NCBI GenBank assembly: GCA_029204225.1
Contig: CM055109.1
Coordinates: 33,709,963 to 33,773,962, forward strand
Source: Diphasiastrum complanatum
Lineage: Eukaryota; Streptophyta; Lycopodiopsida; Lycopodiales; Lycopodiaceae
Length of the DNA: 64,000 bases
Reading direction: 5' to 3'
The stretch's first letter is position 1. Every line of letters begins with the position of its first letter. Positions 57,659-64,000 of the stretch are shown here, piece by piece. The translations under genes were made by a program, and so were the position numbers. Below the pieces are notes generated by a model. It was not told the origin of the DNA, did not search any database, and was given only the letters and a program-made list of their open reading frames with translations.

Positions 57659-58992
57659 ATGGTGAATGACAATATAGATAACCAATATAGGTTAAATAGC
57701 GGGCAGCACCGAAAACACAAAATGTTGCCGGATAGCTTTCTCTCTCCATGTTATCTCTCTCTAAAGTCAAACTTGCTTAAAGGGCCCATTTTGAGCCCAT
57801 ATTTCCCCTAATGTCTAATTTGTACATGCTACTTACTGAATCAATTATACAGTTTTATTATGTTCACTATTATGTGAATATGAAAAAATACTTCTTTGTT
57901 CTATTGTAATCTGACTACGTCCTCTTATAATTTTGTCTGAGCTATCGAATACTTTCTACATCAATACTCACTTTGCATGTTTGTCTACAAAATTAATCTC
58001 ATTGATTTTGATGATTTTAAAGTTAAAATCAAGTAGAATTGAACATGATAATTTTTGTAATAGTTTTGTTCAAATTTGATAGACATGGTCGAACATTAGA
58101 AAAAAGATCTTTCAACAGAGTCTGATAGTAGCATCTGACAAACCTTCTCCTGATAGTTATTGGCTTTCAATATCATGAAATCTTGAATCTCATGTCTGGT
58201 GCACTTGCACTACTTGCAGAACATCTTCTTCTTGGTTTGTGGATATGATGACTACTCTTGATTGCTCTTGACTTGATTCGAACTTATGTTTGCGAGTTTG
58301 AGTTCGACAAACTAGAGGCTCCATTCCTTCAATTATCTTTCTATCGCAAACAAAGCGATAACTCTTGATAGAGTTAAATCTGAGTGTGTCATGATGATCA
58401 TCACCCAGTTTTCAGCATGGATGTAGTGTTGTCACTATGTCTGGATCATTGATGACTGATCCGACAGTGGCCATCTGTTGCAAGAGGTTCTTGAACTAGG
58501 TAATGTGATTTTGTAGTAAATCACCATTGGCCATCCTAAGGGAGAAGAATCGTTTCTTGAGATGTAACTTGGAGGTTACATCTCTCACATCGTGCACATA
58601 CTCTTAGAACTCTTTTGACACAATTTCTGACAAAACATTCTTACAATAATTATTTAAAAGACAAGAAAAGACTCTTTTGTAACATTTGAAGTTTCACTTA
58701 CAATTATCATTCTTGTGTAAACTAGGAACACCGAATATGTATGATGCACACTATTGGTAACGTTGTTGTGTGGAAATGACATTAAATGACTTTGGCAAGT
58801 TGAGTAAAAGTCTACCAACTACTATGCCTAACCTCAGCAAGGTTTGTTGTTGGTACAAAGGCTTCCTCGTTGTCCATAATCTATGTACTCTCTCTCATTC
58901 TATTAAATCTTTCAGTCTATTTTAGTTTTGTTCAAACAAATTACAAATTTAGCTTCCTAACAATGTAACTCATCATACACTATGTATTTAAT

Positions 58993-59115
<123 letters not shown>

Positions 59116-59275
59116 ACAAATCTAACATTCTATTATCATCATACACTATCTATTTATCTAGTAACTTAAACCCGAAATCAAAATGCAAATTACACACACA
59201 CACACTCCCTCTCTCATCATCTAATTTATATTTTATTTTCACAAATGTAATCTTTTCTATAAGATTCTAACAATC

Positions 59276-59278
<3 letters not shown>

Positions 59279-59307
<29 letters not shown>
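59279..59307. repeat. TC microsatellite (right copy, 29 bp)
   Basis: Counterpart of 5151-5201, 22 bp shorter. Confidence 0.95.
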
Positions 59308-59311
<4 letters not shown>

Positions 59312-60644
59312 TCTTTCAATCTATTTTAGTTTTGTTCAAACAAATTAGCAAGTTTTCACCATTTCCCATAATTGTTCTTCCTGCATCAAGATTGGTTTGA
59401 AGTCTTGAACTACTCTTATAGTACATCCCAAGCTTGTCTTGGTGGCACAACATCACTAGTGTGGGTAATGATGTGGTCCTTCACTAATAAGCTGAAGGTC
59501 AACGCTCTTCCCATCTTCATGTTGAATACGTTGATGTCCGTTTCATTTGGCGGTCTTCTCTCATCTTCTGTGATGACATTTTACAATTCTTTTTCTATCA
59601 GAATGTTTTTCATTTTAAACTTCCACACAACATAGTCGGAAATCCCGTGCAATTTATTATTTTCAGTCAAAATGGACTCTCCCACGTTTGCCATCTCCAA
59701 AATGCCTGAAACTTCACGTGTAGTCTAAAAAGAGTATGTCGAAGCCAATGGCGATGTCAAAATTCAAAAATAATGACCTGCACTATGTAGCTTACAAGAC
59801 CATCCGCCGCGTTATCTCCAAATCGGAAGCCAAGATGGGTTTTGTTTCCAAAATGTTTTTAGGCACACAATGCCATTGGAAGAAGTAGACCACGACAATG
59901 CCACTAGAAGAAGTAGCTCCGATCTATCAAGATCAATATCAACCAGTCTTATTATGGGATCCTCTGATGGATGCTGTGTCTCATTTAATGAACAAGGTTA
60001 TCAAGAATGGCCACCAGACTCATACAATTATTATCGAAAATTTGACAAGTCCATGTTCTTGCTGATCGTCATCAAGTAAAGCCTCAGTTTTACGTAAGCG
60101 AACCCATATCTACGCTTTTCCTATAGCACAAAAATAAAAAATCTATATATATGCCCTCTACAGACTTTGACAATGCGACTCGTCATCATCCCAAGAACCA
60201 GTCAAAGGTAGAGTGGGCAGCAGGAGCATGTTGTTCGATTCTGGGAATGACATGGAACATTTTAGAATATGAAAAGAGGATTTGACAATAAGCCCAAACA
60301 ATACATAAATGAAGTAGAGAGTCGGAAATATTGGAAACAGGCAACCAATTGGCATCTTGCATGTGTGAGTCCAACATTGGGCCTTAGGATAATAAGTGCC
60401 ATGGAGCACAATTAATCAATTAAGTATCTTAAACTTAGCTTTTGTAAAGTTCTTAAGTTGGAAAACACAACTTGACCTCAAGAAACACAAAGTGATCTTG
60501 ACGGTCAAGATAGCGATCCTGATGGAACTTCAATAGCTAATCAGAGTGAAGGGGGATCACCTCTCAAATCTATAAGAGGGAGCCATTTCCCTTGTACTTG
60601 ATCATCTTCTACTCTTAATAAAAAACTTTGTCCGTTTCTCTTTC

Positions 60645-60647
<3 letters not shown>

Positions 60648-60695
<48 letters not shown>
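60648..60695. repeat. TC microsatellite (right copy, 48 bp)
   Basis: Counterpart of 6542-6617, 28 bp shorter. Confidence 0.95.
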
Positions 60696-60699
<4 letters not shown>

Positions 60700-61402
60700 C
60701 AATCCTCCTCCTCATTTAGAAAACCATAGAGCAATCATTAAGATTCGTAGGTAGGGTTACTTTCACAGTTCACCTCCCTTGAGAAGACCAACATTTTGAG
60801 GAGAAGATCTAGAGCCAATAACATCTAGATAAGCACAAATAAATGAAACTGAGAAAAGACCAAAAGAGAGGTAGCATCAGAGATGAACGTCGTACCAATC
60901 TAGGCTATTCCACAAGTACTCCATCTTCTTCAAGTGAGTGCACATGTTTTCTTCCTCTTTGTGGCCGCCCCCTCCAAGCCCTCATATGGCTTGATCTCAT
61001 TCAATTTTTTAGCACTTTTAATTTCGTCTGAGGCATAGAATAAGGGAAACCTACTTACTATGAGTCCATAGAGTATTCAATTGCCAAAAACCGTGGAGAA
61101 ACAGTGAGATAAGCCCATATTGAGAAAGAGGTTATTTCACTTTTTTTTCACAATTTTTTTGAGAAAACTGCTAGGTTTTTTTGATAATTGGCAATTATCA
61201 AACATAAAGTTTAGACTTTTTTCATGGCGATTGAGTGGGCTAGAACAACTACCTTCTTGTCCTTACGACATCCAAAAAGGTGCATGGACGGTAAAGTTAT
61301 TGCTGATTTTGTGAAAAACTAGTAACCATCACCCGATTTTTTTCACAAACATTGTATATATAGTTTCTTCTTTGGCAACTCTAGATTTCATTTTAGGAGT
61401 AA

Positions 61403-61552
61403 GCACATTGAAATTAAATAGACTAAAGTAAGCTTAGAGTATTGTCGAATGCAAAACACTGATACCAAGGCATTGAGCGTTGATGCACATAACAGATTTT
61501 GTGCATTGCTTAGTCTAAAGATCAAGGCATTCATGGACCCAGATTAAGAGGG
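61403..61552 (+). pseudogene. Copia RNase H tail remnant with deletion (right copy)
   Basis: This duplicates 7325-7486 but has lost a net 12 bp around 61457, which removes the ADVF codons. The replacement joins cact-gat to accaaggc, so the change is a small deletion with altered bases at the join. The rest is nearly identical. Confidence 0.65.
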
Positions 61553-63661
61553 CAACTGATTTTCATCATCTAAAATCTATGAGGTATTTTCTTATTCCAA
61601 AATTATGATACGCTATGCAACATGAACCTTTATATGTGCACACTTTCTCTACACTTTGTAATGGGTTTTTGAAGCATGAAATGATGGGTGTCATAGCCAT
61701 GGGTTTTTATTTCCTTTTGAAATGCCTTAGATGTTGCCATGGGTGTTTGAAATTGAGTGGTCAAACATTGAATGGAATATGCATCATTTTTTAGATAGCT
61801 TAATTCGCTTGCTTGAAATCCTTATTCGTGATATGAAATGGCACGAATCACGTTTGTTTTCAGAGTAAGCTAAGTATTGATTAGACGGTTGGTATCTTAA
61901 TGCAATTCACTCCTCTCTTCTTGGAACATCGGAGAAAGGATTAAATCCACGATGGTAAATATACATTGTCATACGTTTAGAATTAACTCCCATCAGTTAT
62001 TCATATAGTTTCACCGGAATCAGGACAACTTGTTGGAACACACGATTTCTAGCCATGCACATGCAACTATTCTCGAACTGGATAGAGTGGGGGGTAGACA
62101 ACGAGAGTGTTTTAAGAGAAACAAGAGAGTTGCCTTGATCACAGAAAATTGATGGGTGGAAAAAAATTAAAAAATCTCTGACAACACATAAGAGTGATAG
62201 GTAAGAGGGAGGAAAATCTTTCCTTCTGCAAGAAAGCCTTGTTTTAGCACCCATATCAATCCTAACATCTATGCATGATTTCCAGTTTCTTTGATGGGAT
62301 CACAAATGTGAAGACTTCCAAATCTAAGGAGTTGGATTTTTACATACCCTTAAAGTTAGAGAACTTTATTGAGAGATGTCATAGGGAAGATCGTTTGAGA
62401 CATGTATCACGAGATATTGATAATTCAAGATTTATTTTTCAGTTAAAAAGATTACTACCTTACAAAAATCTAGTTATAGACCTTCGGTTCTTTAATCTCT
62501 TATTGTCACAACAATACTGACAGATGATCCAAGAGACATTCTTAGCCCCATATAAACTCTTGTAAAGATTGATTGACAATGTAAGAGATAGTCCTAGAAT
62601 ATGAGACACACGTGAAGGAAGTATTCTTAATGTACTTTGGATGTAGGAGAAAGTTTAATATGAGTGTTGTCTAAGGTCATATACTTTGCCCATATATGAG
62701 ATAAAAGGACTAAAATTTTTCCCCATGAGTCAGAGTTTAAAGAGTGTACTAGAATACTTCCTAGAGAGATATCAGAATCATCACTAGATTTGATTATCAA
62801 GATTTACTTTGAGATCTACTAATCCTCTTATGAGTAAAGAGGGAGAATCATTGGTACGTTTAGAGGTGAGTAAATTTCTAGATCTATGATGGAGAGACCC
62901 TAGAGAATAATCCCAAGGCATTTACAAGATATCCTATAAGGTATTGTCCTGTCATCAGGATTGTTGGTTGGGTAGTAGCAGAGTTGATAACCCTAGACAT
63001 CACCATTTGCATTGTGAGAATGGATGATTTAGCCAATGATTTCAATTTCACATACAAGTCTTATCCCATATTTTCAACTCATAAAGGTGCTCATTATTTA
63101 TTTTTTCAACTTTTATTTTATTTTATTATTATTTTTGCAATTTTATCCTCATGTTTTTTGTTTCTTTTCTTTTACAGGTTTTTTTTTGGAAGCTTTTTAT
63201 TTTTCTCCGCTTTTGTTCCGCGTTTTCTTTTTCAAATTTGTTTTCTTGAATTCTTTTAATCTTCCCATTCTCTTGAAAAAAATAAACAAAAATGTGGTGA
63301 ACCTGTGCCGCTCGTTACGGACATTGTGCTAACAGACCACTTTCAACAATCGGACTGACGTGATATTGAAGCTCCACAGCAGGGAGAGGGCACACTTTTT
63401 CTCAGCCTAGGGATATCTACACAGGAATAAAAAATCGACGTTCCCATATCTTTTCATGCACTTTCAGCAAAGGAAGAAAAACTGCTTTCAAGATTGAAAA
63501 GGGCTGTCGTAGGTTACATTAAATCCAAGCACAAAAACAGGCTCCTCTACATGCATTCACTTACACCGAAAACCAATTGCTTCTAGAATCTTTTCCTACA
63601 ATCAATTCATTGCATTCTGCACACAAGAAATGATCAAACCATCGTCCCTACCAAGAGAACT

Positions 63662-64000
63662 ATCTTGTCTGGAGCGCGGAACTACACCTGTTCTGATACC
63701 ATAATAGAATAATGGTGTTAATCCTTTCTAACCATTAATGTGTTAATATCTTGTCTGGTGCAGGGAACTACACCTGTTCTGATACCATCATAGAATTATG
63801 TTGTTAATCCATTCTAGCAATTAATGTGTTAATATCTTGTCTGGTGCAGGGGACTACATCTGTTCTGATACCATAATAGAATTATGGTGTTAATCCATTC
63901 TGACCATTAATGTGTTAATATCTTGTCTGGTGCAGGGGACTACACATGTTCTGACACCATCATAGAATTATGGTGTTATTTATTTCTAGCAATTAGTGTG
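63662..64000. repeat. 86-bp tandem repeat array (right copy, cut by window edge)
   Basis: Counterpart of the array at 9596. About four units are visible before the window ends. Confidence 0.9.

Overview
This window looks like nuclear DNA from a land plant with a large, repeat-rich genome. It holds several unrelated LTR retrotransposons of the Ty1/Copia and Ty3/Gypsy types. Their primer-binding sites read TGGTATCAGAGC (initiator tRNA-Met type), and a short run of the plant telomere motif TTTAGGG is present. Most of the elements are decayed, and I found no host protein-coding gene that I can support. A gymnosperm or another large-genome plant is a reasonable guess, but the sequence does not prove it.

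Layout. (1) 1-9934 is one copy of a very recent large duplication. The other copy is 47664-64000 and is cut by the right window edge. By eye the two differ at about 25 single bases in 9.9 kb, plus length changes in CT microsatellites and one small deletion. The duplicated unit carries a decayed minus-strand Gypsy gag/zinc-knuckle region, a structured repeat, three CT microsatellites, a Copia RNase H tail and an 86-bp tandem array. (2) 10110-12713 is AT-rich and contains a very degenerate tandem repeat of about 75 bp. (3) 12714-16488 is an internally deleted minus-strand Copia with both LTRs and an AGCAT target-site duplication. (4) 21199-22593 is a tandem TRIM (miniature LTR element): three LTRs and two internal regions of about 200 bp that hold only a PBS and a PPT. 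(5) 22700-33500 is a patchwork of Copia and Gypsy fragments, some joined to each other inside what were coding regions. (6) 34460-35960 is an unidentified patch relatively rich in CG dinucleotides. (7) 36234-37990 is a minus-strand Copia gag remnant beside an unrecognised ORF. (8) 38000-43600 is anonymous AT-rich sequence. (9) 43600-46700 carries two minisatellites next to a candidate LTR that contains a perfect hairpin. (10) 46836-47420 is a diverged inverted relative of sequence inside the duplicated unit.

The youngest and best-preserved element is a 6430-bp Copia at 50007-56436. It has two 655-bp LTRs with three mismatches, a CACCC target-site duplication, an adjacent PBS, a PPT and almost complete gag-pol coding. 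A single reading-frame break in the integrase splits the coding into two ORFs that overlap by ATGA. The element sits in the right-hand copy of the duplication, and the left-hand copy preserves the uninterrupted target site. The duplicated unit therefore carries a clear presence/absence polymorphism.

The genes do not form a pathway. They are parts of selfish elements (capsid/gag, protease, integrase, reverse transcriptase, RNase H) at different stages of decay. I found no convincing tRNA, rRNA, CRISPR or bacterial-type operon.
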